Source of the DNA: Frigidibacter sp. RF13
Lineage (GTDB): Bacteria; Pseudomonadota; Alphaproteobacteria; Rhodobacterales; Rhodobacteraceae
Reading direction: 5' to 3'
NCBI RefSeq assembly: GCF_026626305.1
Contig: NZ_JAPNUE010000001.1
Coordinates: 558,001 to 622,000, forward strand
Length of the DNA stretch: 64,000 bases
Part shown: in pieces, positions 35,204 to 44,049 of the stretch
Position numbering within the stretch: position 1 is the first letter of the stretch
Layout: every line of letters begins with the position of its first letter
Notes under the pieces: generated by a model
Told to the model about the DNA's origin: nothing
The model's input: the letters and a program-made list of their open reading frames with translations, nothing else
The model's database searches: none
Position numbers and translations under genes: made by a program

Positions 35204-35247
35204 CCGATTTCTTTCAAAGAAATCGGACCGGAACCTTTGAAAGGTTC
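35204..35247. repeat. Tandem odd palindromes between convergent genes
   Basis: CCGATTTCTTT and AAAGAAATCGG flank one C (35204-35226); GAACCTTT and AAAGGTTC flank one G (35231-35247). They sit between the hydrolase gene and the convergent Anbu gene. Both can fold as strong hairpins on either strand and may serve as a two-way transcript end. Confidence 0.6.
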
Positions 35248-35262
35248 AGGCGCGCCAGACCT

Positions 35263-35988
35263 TCAGACCGGTATCTTCTGGAAGCTCGTCCTGAGCGCCT
35301 CGGACCAGGCCTCGCTCATCGCGCGGAAATCCTGATCGCCCGCCTCGATCCGCCGCTCGACCGTCACCTTCAGCGCGTCGCGCGGAATGACCGCCAGATC
35401 GAGCGGCATGCCGACCGACAGGTTCGAGCGCAAGGTCGAATCCATCGACAGAAGCACCGCCTTCTGCCCGTCGGCCAGCGAGGTCTCGGGACGGACCACC
35501 CGGTCGAGGATCGGCTTGCCGTACTTGTGCTCGCCGATCTGCAGGAAGGGCGTATCCTCGGTCGCCTCGATGAAATTTCCCTCGGGGTAGATGAGAAAGA
35601 GCCGCATCGCGCCGTCCTTCCGCTGGCCCGCGACGATCATCGAGGCCGACGCACTCTGGCGCATCGATGCCATCTTCTCGTCCACTGCGGCCCGCACCCG
35701 CGACAGCGTGTTGCCGATGATCTCGGCCACCTTCAGCATGGTCGGCGCAATCAGGATCGAGCTGTCGCCTGTCGCCTCGGGGTCTTCCATCGCCTCACGC
35801 AGTTCGGCGATCGTGGTCTGGGTGACCGACAGGCTGCCCGCCGTCATGATTACGATGACCCTCTCCCCCGGCACCTCGAAAGTGAACATCTTGCGGTAGG
35901 TCGCGATATTGTCGAGCCCGGCATTGGTGCGCGTGTCCGACAGAAGGACCATGCCGTCGTTCAAGAGAAGGCCAACGCAATAGGTCAT
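35263..35988 (-). CDS. Anbu proteasome-like peptidase
   Basis: This is a 241-residue protein of the Anbu (ancestral beta subunit) branch of the proteasome/HslV superfamily. After Met removal the chain starts with the putative nucleophile Thr1 (TYCVGLLL); Asp17 in LSDTRTN and Lys32 in YRKMFTF match the catalytic set. The ATG at 35988 must be the start, since Thr has to follow Met directly; the frame runs eight codons further. It is the last gene of a leftward cluster with transglutaminase, alpha-E and ATP-grasp genes, the standard partners of Anbu. Its natural substrate is unknown. Confidence 0.93.
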   Translation of the reverse strand: MTYCVGLLLNDGMVLLSDTRTNAGLDNIATYRKMFTFEVPGERVIVIMTAGSLSVTQTTIAELREAMEDPEATGDSSILIAPTMLKVAEIIGNTLSRVRAAVDEKMASMRQSASASMIVAGQRKDGAMRLFLIYPEGNFIEATEDTPFLQIGEHKYGKPILDRVVRPETSLADGQKAVLLSMDSTLRSNLSVGMPLDLAVIPRDALKVTVERRIEAGDQDFRAMSEAWSEALRTSFQKIPV

Positions 35989-36021
35989 CTTTTCTTTCCG
36001 CCTAGTCCGCACCCGGCCTGA

Positions 36022-36834
36022 TTATTGCTGCTGAGCCCTTACCGCAACCTCAACATTCAGGCTTTCCGTCGCCGCCCCCACGGCAACGCCCCGGATCGGC
36101 GCGGCATCCCGCGCGTCGAGGCCCGAGCCAAGCCGGATATAGCGGTCATCCGGGCAGCAGCGGTTCGCCGGATCGAAGCCGATCCATCCCAGCCCGTCGA
36201 CCCAGACCTCGGCCCAGGCGTGCGCCGCCTCATGCGGCGCGCCGGAGGCATCGGCGAAGAGATAGCCCGAGGCATAGCGCGCGGGCAGGCCTTGCGCGCG
36301 CGCCATGGCGATCAGCGCATGGGCATGGTCTTGGCAGACCCCCTCGCCCAGCGCCAGCGCTTCGGCGGCCGTCGTATGGGCCTCTGTCACGCCGGGCCGG
36401 TAGGCGATGCGCTCCGATACGGCGGTCGAGAGCCGATGGGCGAGGTCCAGCCCGCCGCTGGCGCCATCGGCCGCATCGCGCGCCAGCGTCAGAAGCGCCG
36501 TGTCCGCGACAGTGGCCTCGGTTTCGCGCAGATAGGCAGAGGGTGACACATGTTCGCGGTGGCCACGCAGGATGCCCGCCATGTCGGTCGTCTCGACCGT
36601 ACCTTCGACGCGGACCCGAAGTTCGCTGATCGGGCCACGAACCGACCAGCTTTCGATCCAGTCGCCAGCCCCGTCGCGGAACGAGCCGCCCTTGGTGCCG
36701 CCCTCGACCTGGAGCATCCAGCTTGCCGTGCGCTGCCCGTCGGTGCGCGAGGGCGTCAGGCGCAGGCTTTGCACCGCGCCCCGCACAGGGGCGGCATAAT
36801 GATAGGTGGTCACGTGGGAAACGGTCAGGATCAT
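36022..36834 (-). CDS. Transglutaminase-family protein of the Anbu cluster
   Basis: This 270-residue protein has the N-terminal β domain typical of bacterial transglutaminase-like proteins, starting ILTVSHVTTYHYAAPV, followed by the papain-like core. The catalytic Cys is in LGEGVCQDHAHALIA, the His in AAHAWAEVWVDGLGW and the Asp in GFDPANRC. Such proteins may act as peptidases or transferases. It overlaps the alpha-E gene by four bases and precedes Anbu by 33 bases. Confidence 0.92.
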   Translation of the reverse strand: MILTVSHVTTYHYAAPVRGAVQSLRLTPSRTDGQRTASWMLQVEGGTKGGSFRDGAGDWIESWSVRGPISELRVRVEGTVETTDMAGILRGHREHVSPSAYLRETEATVADTALLTLARDAADGASGGLDLAHRLSTAVSERIAYRPGVTEAHTTAAEALALGEGVCQDHAHALIAMARAQGLPARYASGYLFADASGAPHEAAHAWAEVWVDGLGWIGFDPANRCCPDDRYIRLGSGLDARDAAPIRGVAVGAATESLNVEVAVRAQQQ

Positions 36835-37787
36835 CTCGCCTCTCCGCTCAGATACTGATCCTGCACAAGGCTCGCGAGCCCCGCCATCTCGCCCACGAAC
36901 CGCGTCAGGAATTCATGCAGCCCCTCGTCGAACACTTCCTCTACCGTCAGTTGCGAGAAATCCTGCATCAGCGTCGCGGCGCGGGTCTGGGCGGGGGTCC
37001 GACGGTCATATTCCTCGGCCAGCGCGCTCAAGTTTTCGTGCGCGCCGGTCAGCGAGGTATAGAGCGAGCGCGGCATCCGACGATTGAGGATCAGGAAATG
37101 CACGACCTTGGCCGCGGTGATCTCGCCGCCATAGGCCCAGTGGAAGGCCCGCTGCGCCGACAGCGCGCGCAGCAGCGTCATCCATTGATGGGTATCGAGG
37201 CCCGAGCCCACATAATCGGCCTTGGGCAGCAGCACGTAATATTTCACGTCGAGGAGGCGCGCGGTATTGTCGGCGCGTTCGATATGCGAGCCGAGCCCGA
37301 GGAAATGATAGCCGTCGTCGCGCAGCTTCGTCGCGGCGATCGCCCCTCTGAGCATCGAGGTATGGCGCGTCGTCCATTCGGTCAGACGGCTTAGTTCCAG
37401 CTTGCCGCGCTCGGTTTTTTCCAGCTGCCGCAGTTCCTGAAAGGCGGTGTTAAGCGCATCCCAGACCTGGCTCGTCAGAGCGGTGCGCACGATCCGGCCG
37501 TTCTCTCGCGCGCGCTCGATGCAGGAGGCGACCGAAGACGGGTTGTCGCGGTCGAAGAAGAGATAGCTTTCGATATTGCGCTGGACGGTTTCGCCATATT
37601 TGGCGCGGAACCCTTCGGCGGTGCCCGAGGCCTGCAGGAGTGAATCCCAGTCGTCGCGGAAGCCCTGGCCCGCAGACGAGGGTAGAAGCGTAATGCGCGA
37701 GCCCACGTCGAGAAGCCGCGCGGTCATTTCGGCCCGCTCCATATAGCGGCCCATCCAGAAGAGGTTTTCGGCGGTCCTACTCAGCAT
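36831..37787 (-). CDS. Alpha-E domain protein (DUF403)
   Basis: This 318-residue all-helical protein matches the alpha-E/DUF403 family: MLSRTAENLFWMGRYMERAEMTARLLDV at the N-terminus and YHFLGLGSHIERADNTARLLDVKYY in the middle form two related helical repeats with conserved E-R-A. No catalytic role is established; members always accompany circularly permuted ATP-grasp proteins. The gene starts four bases after the ATP-grasp stop. Confidence 0.93.
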   Translation of the reverse strand: MLSRTAENLFWMGRYMERAEMTARLLDVGSRITLLPSSAGQGFRDDWDSLLQASGTAEGFRAKYGETVQRNIESYLFFDRDNPSSVASCIERARENGRIVRTALTSQVWDALNTAFQELRQLEKTERGKLELSRLTEWTTRHTSMLRGAIAATKLRDDGYHFLGLGSHIERADNTARLLDVKYYVLLPKADYVGSGLDTHQWMTLLRALSAQRAFHWAYGGEITAAKVVHFLILNRRMPRSLYTSLTGAHENLSALAEEYDRRTPAQTRAATLMQDFSQLTVEEVFDEGLHEFLTRFVGEMAGLASLVQDQYLSGEAR

Positions 37788-37791
37788 GATC

Positions 37792-39207
37792 TCACTCCGC
37801 CAGAACCCAGGTATCCTTGACCCCGCCGCCCTGCGACGAGTTCACGACAAGCGAGCCTTCGGTCAGCGCGACCCGCGTCAGCCCGCCCGGCACCAGTTCG
37901 ATCTGTTCGCCCACGAGGCAATAGGGTCTGAGGTCGACATGGCGGGGGGCGACGCCTTCCTCGACGAAAGTGGGCGTCGTCGACAGCGCCAGCGTCGGCT
38001 GGGCGATATAGCCCGCTGGGTCCGAGGCGAGCTTGTCCCGGAAGGCCTCTATCTGCTCTTTCGATGCCTTCGGGCCGACGAGCATCCCGTAGCCGCCCGA
38101 ACCATGGACCTCTTTCACCACCAGTTCCGGCAGATGGTCGAGGACGTATTTCAGATCCTCGCTCCGCCCGCATTGCCAGGTGGGCACATTCTGCAGGATC
38201 GGCTCTTCGCCCAGATAGAAGCGCACCATTTCGGGAACGAACGTATAGACCGCCTTGTCATCGGCCACGCCCGCGCCGGGCGCCGAGGCAATGGTGACCC
38301 CGCCCGAGCGATAGACATCCATCAGCCCCGGCACGCCCAGCATGGAATCGGGGCGGAAGCACAAAGGATCGAGGAAAGCATCGTCGATCCGCCGATAGAT
38401 CACATCGACCTTGCGCGGGCCTTCCGTGGTGCGCATCCAGACGAAGCCCGCCTCGACGAACAGATCAATCGCCTCGACAAGTTCCACCCCCATCAGGTCG
38501 GCGAGGAAGGAATGCTCGTAATAGGCCGAGTTGAAATGGCCCGGCGTCAGGATCACCACCGTCGGCTCATGGTCGCATTTCTTTGGCGCGACCGAAGCAA
38601 GCGTGCGGCGCAGGACCTCGGAATAACTGTCGATCGGCTCGATGCGGTTTTCCCGGAACAGCGTGGGAAACATCCGCATCATGATCTCGCGGTTTTCCAG
38701 CATGTAGCTGACGCCCGACGGCGTGCGGCAATTGTCCTCGAGCACATAGAAATCGTCCGGGCCGGTGCGCACGATATCGATGCCGACGATATGGCTGTAG
38801 ACGCCCTTCGGCGGCGTGAAACCCGCGACCGCCTTTTCATAGGCCTCGTTGCCATAGACCAGATGCTGGGGAATGCGGCCGGCCTTCACGATCTCGCCGC
38901 GCCCATAGACATCGACCAGAAAGGCGTTCAGCGCGCGGGCGCGTTGCTTGATGCCCTTTTCCAGCCGCCGCCATTCGCTTTGGGTGAAGACGCGCGGGAA
39001 CATGTCGAACGGGATCAGCCGGTCGGGATCGCCACCTTCGCCATAGACGGCGAAGGTGATGCCGATCCGGCGGAAAAGCGCCTCGGCCTCCTCCTGCTTC
39101 ATCGTGCGAAATTCGGGTGGCATGGCCGCGACCCAGTCTTCCAGCCGCGCATAGGGCGCCCGCACACGACCACCGTCGAACATTTCGTTGAAATAGCTTA
39201 CTGCCAT
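37792..39207 (-). CDS. Circularly permuted type-2 ATP-grasp protein
   Basis: This 471-residue protein belongs to the DUF404/DUF407 circularly permuted ATP-grasp family. Visible motifs are VYGEGGDPDRLIPFDMFPRV near residue 55, GPDDFYVLEDNCRTPSGVSYM, and the nucleotide-binding KEVHGSGGYGMLVGP near residue 370. The family is predicted to form amide bonds between a peptide and an amino acid or amine. It leads the Anbu cluster, so it may make the tag or peptide on which the transglutaminase and Anbu act. Confidence 0.93.
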   Translation of the reverse strand: MAVSYFNEMFDGGRVRAPYARLEDWVAAMPPEFRTMKQEEAEALFRRIGITFAVYGEGGDPDRLIPFDMFPRVFTQSEWRRLEKGIKQRARALNAFLVDVYGRGEIVKAGRIPQHLVYGNEAYEKAVAGFTPPKGVYSHIVGIDIVRTGPDDFYVLEDNCRTPSGVSYMLENREIMMRMFPTLFRENRIEPIDSYSEVLRRTLASVAPKKCDHEPTVVILTPGHFNSAYYEHSFLADLMGVELVEAIDLFVEAGFVWMRTTEGPRKVDVIYRRIDDAFLDPLCFRPDSMLGVPGLMDVYRSGGVTIASAPGAGVADDKAVYTFVPEMVRFYLGEEPILQNVPTWQCGRSEDLKYVLDHLPELVVKEVHGSGGYGMLVGPKASKEQIEAFRDKLASDPAGYIAQPTLALSTTPTFVEEGVAPRHVDLRPYCLVGEQIELVPGGLTRVALTEGSLVVNSSQGGGVKDTWVLAE

Positions 39208-39318
39208 GACCCGCCCCCCGAACCGGCAAAGCCACCCGCCGGTCGGGGAAGTATGGGCGCCAAAACAGCGGGCGGTAAACGGGCAGACTGACTGGTTATC
39301 CGGACAATCTGCCTGAAA

Positions 39319-39330
39319 ATCTGATCAGAT
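39319..39330. other. Palindrome ATCTGATCAGAT
   Basis: A perfect 12-bp palindrome lies 14 bases beyond the DUF2189 gene's stop and 112 bases upstream of the ATP-grasp start. It could be part of a weak DUF2189 terminator or an operator for the Anbu cluster. Confidence 0.3.
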
Positions 39331-39344
39331 AGGCGGTTTGAGGC

Positions 39345-40202
39345 TTAGCCGACAGCGCGACGATAGAGATGCCAGGTAGCATGGCCGAGGATCGGCAGGG
39401 TCACCGCAAGCCCCAGAAGCAGCGGGACCGAACCGATCACGAGGCCTGCAACCACCACCGCGCCCCAGGCCAGAACCGGGCCGGGGCTGAGCTGCATCAG
39501 CCGGATCGAGGCCGCAACGGCGCGCGCGAGGCCGACATCGCGGTGGACCAGGATCGGGAAGGACAGGATCGAAAAGGCCAAGGCGACCAGTGCAAAGAGA
39601 AAGCCAAGCGGGATGCCGATCACCATCATCATCCAGCCGCCCGAGGTGCCGAGCACGGCTGACAGAAAGCTCGTTGTATCAGGATAGGCCGCGCCGCCCA
39701 TAGTGAATTCATGGACGAACCAGGCGCTGACGATCCAGAGGAAATACCAGCAGCCAAGGCCGAGCGCGAGCAGGAGGATGCCACCGAAGCCCGGCGCCCT
39801 TAGCACATTCAGCGTATCGGCCCAGACCGCGCTCTCGCCACGTTCGCGCCTACGGCTGAGCTCGTAAAGGCCAAGCGCCGCGACCGGCCCGACCAGCGCA
39901 AAGCCCGACAGGACCGGAAAGAGTAGCGGCAGCACGCCCTTGTTGAAGGCAAAGCCCATCAGGCACAGGCCAATGACCGGATAAAGCAGACAGGCCATGA
40001 TCACATCGCTGCGGAAATGCAGGAAATCGTCCACCCCGGCCTTCAGCGCCGCGCGAATGTCACCGTAGGTTATCGCATGCACCTCGGGCAGTTCGCGCAC
40101 CTCGCCCTCGACCGCGTGCTGTGCGGCATGCGCCACCTCGCGGCCCGCCTTGCCGATGTTCTTCGCCCCCCAGGAGAGCGGATTGCCGATCGTCGATACC
40201 AT
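39345..40202 (-). CDS. DUF2189 integral membrane protein
   Basis: This 285-residue protein has a soluble N-terminal 60 residues (with the family-typical ITYGDIRAALKAGVDDFL) and about six hydrophobic spans, including PVLSGFALVGPVAALGLYELSRRRERGE. The function of the family is unknown. The chosen ATG at 40202 follows GAGGGAGG; upstream in-frame sequence is Arg-rich and unconvincing. It is divergent from pepF. Confidence 0.87.
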   Translation of the reverse strand: MVSTIGNPLSWGAKNIGKAGREVAHAAQHAVEGEVRELPEVHAITYGDIRAALKAGVDDFLHFRSDVIMACLLYPVIGLCLMGFAFNKGVLPLLFPVLSGFALVGPVAALGLYELSRRRERGESAVWADTLNVLRAPGFGGILLLALGLGCWYFLWIVSAWFVHEFTMGGAAYPDTTSFLSAVLGTSGGWMMMVIGIPLGFLFALVALAFSILSFPILVHRDVGLARAVAASIRLMQLSPGPVLAWGAVVVAGLVIGSVPLLLGLAVTLPILGHATWHLYRRAVG

Positions 40203-40355
40203 GGAACGCCTCCCTCGCGCTTTGTGCTGCCGTCCGTTCATCACGGGCGGCCCTCGGGCGACCGGAAGTGCGGCCTGCCTCAGGCCTCCGTACAACCAGT
40301 CTAGCACGAATGCGCTCACCTCGCCTTCACTTTCCCGCAACTCTATGCCGTAGAC

Positions 40356-40385
40356 TTGTCTTTCCGGCGCCCGGCTGCCTATCTA
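40356..40385 (+). promoter_or_regulatory. Candidate sigma-70 promoter of pepF
   Basis: TTGTCT, 18 bases, TATCTA; the expected start is about 20 bases before ATG 40413. Confidence 0.45.
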
Positions 40386-40412
40386 ACGTCCGACACAGGA
40401 AAGGACCCACCG

Positions 40413-42242
40413 ATGCCCATCGCCCCGCCCCGCCCCGTCTTCGACGCGAATGCAACCGCGGGCGGCGCGCTCGGGCCCCTGCCCGACTGGGATCTGTCGG
40501 ACCTTTACACGGCCGAGGACGCGCCGGAACTCACGCGTGACATGAAATGGCTTGAGGGCGAATGCGCGGCTTTTGCTCAGGACTATGAGGGCAAGCTCGC
40601 CACGCTCGACCCCGCCGCCATGCTCGCCTGCATCCGCCGCTACGAGCGGATCGAACAGGTCAGCGGGCGCGTGATGTCTTACGCAGGCCTGCGCTATTAC
40701 CAGAACACGATGGATGCAGGCCGGGCGAAATCCATGTCCGACTGCCAGGACCGGATCACCACCCTCACCACGCCGCTTGTCTTCTTCAGCCTCGAATTCA
40801 ACCGGATCGAGGATGAAGCCTATGTGGCAACCTTCACGGCCGGTCCGGAGATCGCTCGCTACAAACCTGCGTTCGACCGGATGCGCGCCATGCGGCCCCA
40901 TCAGCTTTCGGATGAGCTGGAACGCTTCCTGCATGACCAGTCCGTCGTCGGCGCCTCGGCCTGGAACAAACTGTTCGACGAGACGATGGCGGGCCTGACC
41001 TTCGAGGTGGCGGGCGAGGCGGAACCCCTGAGCCTTGAAGCCACGCTCAACCTGCTGTCCGAGCAGGACAGGTCGAAGCGTGAGGCAGCGTCTCGTGCGC
41101 TCGCTGCGGTTTTCGGCAAGAACATCAAGCTCTTCGCCCGCGTTCATAACACACTGGCCAAGGAAAAGGCGGTCGAGGACCGCTGGCGCAAGATGCCCTC
41201 GCCACAGGCTGCGCGCCACCTCTCGAACCATGTCGAGCCCGAGGTGGTCGAGGCGCTGAGGAATGCGGTGGTCGCCGCCTATCCGCGCCTCTCGCACCGC
41301 TACTACGCGCTGAAGGCCAAATGGATGGGCCTTGAGAAGCTGCAGGTCTGGGACCGGAACGCGCCCCTGCCGACCGAGGAGGTCCGCACCATCGGCTGGG
41401 ACGAGGCGCGCAAGACCGTGACCGAGGCCTACCGCGCCTTCTCGCCCGATCTGGCCGACCTGCTCACGCCCTTCTTCGACAAGGGCTGGATCGACGCGGG
41501 CGTGAAGCCCGGCAAGGCGCCGGGCGCCTTCGCCCATCCGACGGTGACCGATGCCCACCCCTATGTGATGCTGAACTATCTCGGCAAACCGCGCGACGTG
41601 ATGACGCTCGCGCACGAACTGGGCCACGGCGTCCATCAGGTGCTCGCCGCACCGCAGGGCGAGATTCTCGCCAACACGCCGCTGACGCTCGCCGAAACCG
41701 CATCCGTCTTCGGCGAAATGCTGACCTTCCGTGCGCTTCTGGCGGGCGCGAAGGACAAGACCGAGCGCAAGACCCTGCTCGCTGGCAAGGTCGAGGACAT
41801 GATCAATACCGTCGTCCGCCAGATCGCTTTCTACGATTTCGAATGCAAGCTGCACGCCGCACGGGCGGAAGGCGAACTGACGCCAGAGGATATCAACGCC
41901 CTATGGATGTCGGTGCAGGGCGAAAGCCTCGGGCCTGCCTTCGAGTTCATGGACGGGTATGAGACTTTCTGGTCCTACATTCCGCACTTCATCCATTCGC
42001 CCTTCTATGTCTATGCCTATGCGTTCGGCGACGGGCTGGTGAACGCGCTTTATGCCGCCTATGCCGAAGGCCTGCCGGACTTCGAAGCCAAATATTTCGA
42101 CATGCTGAAAGCGGGCGGATCGAAGCACCACAAGGACCTGCTCGCCCCCTTCGGGCTCGACGCCTCGGACCCGAAATTCTGGGACAAGGGCCTTTCGATG
42201 ATCGCAGGCATGATCGACGAACTGGAAGCGATGGAGGGCTGA
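40413..42242 (+). CDS. pepF: M3-family oligoendopeptidase F
   Basis: This 609-residue cytoplasmic zinc peptidase of family M3 has the zinc motif HELGH in TLAHELGHGVHQVLA near residue 408, a downstream Glu ligand in LAETASVFGEML, and the C-terminal substrate-site Tyr/His segment FWSYIPHFIHSPFYVYAYAFG. It degrades short peptides. I chose ATG 40413, which follows GGAAAGGA; the frame stays open 19 codons upstream. It is monocistronic or read with the following dipeptidase, which suits peptide recycling. Confidence 0.93.
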   Translation: MPIAPPRPVFDANATAGGALGPLPDWDLSDLYTAEDAPELTRDMKWLEGECAAFAQDYEGKLATLDPAAMLACIRRYERIEQVSGRVMSYAGLRYYQNTMDAGRAKSMSDCQDRITTLTTPLVFFSLEFNRIEDEAYVATFTAGPEIARYKPAFDRMRAMRPHQLSDELERFLHDQSVVGASAWNKLFDETMAGLTFEVAGEAEPLSLEATLNLLSEQDRSKREAASRALAAVFGKNIKLFARVHNTLAKEKAVEDRWRKMPSPQAARHLSNHVEPEVVEALRNAVVAAYPRLSHRYYALKAKWMGLEKLQVWDRNAPLPTEEVRTIGWDEARKTVTEAYRAFSPDLADLLTPFFDKGWIDAGVKPGKAPGAFAHPTVTDAHPYVMLNYLGKPRDVMTLAHELGHGVHQVLAAPQGEILANTPLTLAETASVFGEMLTFRALLAGAKDKTERKTLLAGKVEDMINTVVRQIAFYDFECKLHAARAEGELTPEDINALWMSVQGESLGPAFEFMDGYETFWSYIPHFIHSPFYVYAYAFGDGLVNALYAAYAEGLPDFEAKYFDMLKAGGSKHHKDLLAPFGLDASDPKFWDKGLSMIAGMIDELEAMEG

Positions 42243-42321
42243 CGCGGCGTCAGTTTCTGCCCCCCTTGTTTTGTGATGGGTGACGCGTAGTCTCCCCTCG
42301 CGAACAACCGGGGGGAGCGCC

Positions 42322-43497
42322 GTGCGCCATATCATCGTCAAGCTGATCGCCTTCCTGATCGTCGTCGGTCTTCTCGGATTCTTCACGCTCGGCCCCGGCA
42401 TCGTCGACAAGGGCCAGAACCCGGTCCTTGCCCACGATCCCTGGCCGGTCAGCCCGGCGGCTCAGGCACTGCATGACAAGCTGATCATCGGCGACTGGCA
42501 TGCCGACCCGCTTCTGTGGGACCGCGACCTGACCGAGCGGTGGGACCGTGGCCAGATGGACCTGCCGCGGCTGATCGAGGGCAACGTGGCGCTACAGGTC
42601 TTCACCACGGTGACGAAAAGCCCTTCCGGCCTCAATTACGAGGAAAACTCCGCCGAGGCGCGAGATGACATCACGCTGCTCTTCATCGGCCAGCTCCGCC
42701 CGCTCAGCGCCTGGAAGAACCTGACCTACCGGGCGCTGGATCAGGCGCGGCAACTGGCGCTCGCGGCGGAAAAGGCGCCGGAGATGCTGACCATCCTCCG
42801 GACGCGTGGCGATCTGGACGCGATCCTTGCCGCGCGCGCCAAGGGCGCCAAGACCGTGGGCGGCATTCTCGGCGCCGAGGGCGGGCATGCGCTCTCGGGC
42901 GATATCGCCAATCTCGACAAGCTCTATGATGCGGGCTTTCGGCTGATGGGGCTCATGCATTTCTTCGACAATGAGCTTGGCGCCTCGTTGCATGGACAGG
43001 CAGGACAAGCCGAGGGTCTGACCGACTTCGGCCGTGAAGTAGTCAAGAAGATGGTCGAGAAGAAGATGATCATCGATCTCGCGCATGCCTCGCCCAAGAT
43101 GGCGCGCGAGGTCTTGGACATGGTCGACGTACCGGTCGTGGTCAGCCATACCGGCATCTACAGCCATTGCCAGACGGTCCGGAACTTCCCCGACGATCTG
43201 ATGAAGGCGATCGCCGACGAGGGCGGTCTGATCGGCATCGGCTACTGGCCGGACGTGATCTGCGACCCCTCGCCCAACGGCGTGGCCTCAGCCATCGTTG
43301 CCGCCGTCAATCTGGTGGGCGCCGACCATGTCTCGCTCGGCTCGGACTTCGACGGGTCGGTGACAACGGCCTTTGACACGTCGGAACTCGCTGCGGTGAC
43401 GCAGGCGCTGATGGATGCGGGGCTGGACGAGACGACCATCGCCAAGGTGATGGGCGGCAATATGGTGGCCTTCCTGAAAGACGCCCTGCCCGAGTGA
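42322..43497 (+). CDS. M19-family (renal) dipeptidase, membrane-anchored
   Basis: This 391-residue protein starts with GTG 42322 after GGGGGAG; an N-terminal hydrophobic anchor (residues 5-28) should place the enzyme in the periplasm. The family M19 metal site is seen in GDWHADPLLWDRD (HxD), GILGAEGGHA (bridging Glu), IDLAHAS and VVSHTGIYSHC (His ligands) and the substrate-side SLGSDFDGS. It hydrolyses dipeptides. It follows pepF by 79 bases. Confidence 0.9.
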   Translation: MRHIIVKLIAFLIVVGLLGFFTLGPGIVDKGQNPVLAHDPWPVSPAAQALHDKLIIGDWHADPLLWDRDLTERWDRGQMDLPRLIEGNVALQVFTTVTKSPSGLNYEENSAEARDDITLLFIGQLRPLSAWKNLTYRALDQARQLALAAEKAPEMLTILRTRGDLDAILAARAKGAKTVGGILGAEGGHALSGDIANLDKLYDAGFRLMGLMHFFDNELGASLHGQAGQAEGLTDFGREVVKKMVEKKMIIDLAHASPKMAREVLDMVDVPVVVSHTGIYSHCQTVRNFPDDLMKAIADEGGLIGIGYWPDVICDPSPNGVASAIVAAVNLVGADHVSLGSDFDGSVTTAFDTSELAAVTQALMDAGLDETTIAKVMGGNMVAFLKDALPE

Positions 43498-43534
43498 TCG
43501 CTTAAGGCGAGCGCACGACAAGCCCCGACCTGGA

Positions 43535-43984
43535 TCACAGCGCCAGCACATCCTCGAAATGGGCGGCCAGATCGCGCAGCGGCAGGCCGGTCAGGTCCTT
43601 GCTCAGTTCTGCATGAACCGAACGAGACTGCGGGCCAGAGAGCTTGCGCCTCAGCAGTCCCAGGACCTTGGCCGGTGCCACAAGCACCAGCCGCTCTGGC
43701 AGAAGGTCCTGCCATTGCCGGTCCAGCGCCTCGATCACATGGCTGACAAAGGCCTGCCGGTCCTGCTCCTCAATCGATCTGCGGGGCTCAACACCATGCC
43801 GGACCTGGCCAGCGGGGCCGTGGTGGGACTGATAGATCTCTCGCTCAGGCGCGCCCATCTCCTCGGGGAACTGCCGGGACGAGAGACCGGCAAGCTCGCT
43901 CAGGCCCTTGCCGACACCGTCATTGACAAAAAACCGCGCAACCCGGTCATCAGCGATCAGGATAAGCGTCCGGACAGGTTTCAT
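43535..43984 (-). CDS. Host-attachment (baeRF-like) family protein
   Basis: This 149-residue protein matches the family called 'protein required for attachment to host cells': TLILIADDRVARFFVND at the start, then a His-rich loop (QSHHGPAGQVRHGVEPR) and LPERLVLVAPAKVLGLLR. The fold is related to archaeal release factor aRF1 domains; the biochemical role is unknown. ATG 43984 follows AAAGGA. The longer frame is shadow sequence. Confidence 0.85.
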   Translation of the reverse strand: MKPVRTLILIADDRVARFFVNDGVGKGLSELAGLSSRQFPEEMGAPEREIYQSHHGPAGQVRHGVEPRRSIEEQDRQAFVSHVIEALDRQWQDLLPERLVLVAPAKVLGLLRRKLSGPQSRSVHAELSKDLTGLPLRDLAAHFEDVLAL

Positions 43985-44049
43985 TTCAGGATCCTTTCTC
44001 TGTCGCATCGACAGGTTAGAACCCTTCCCCTTAGGCGCCTTGACGTGCG

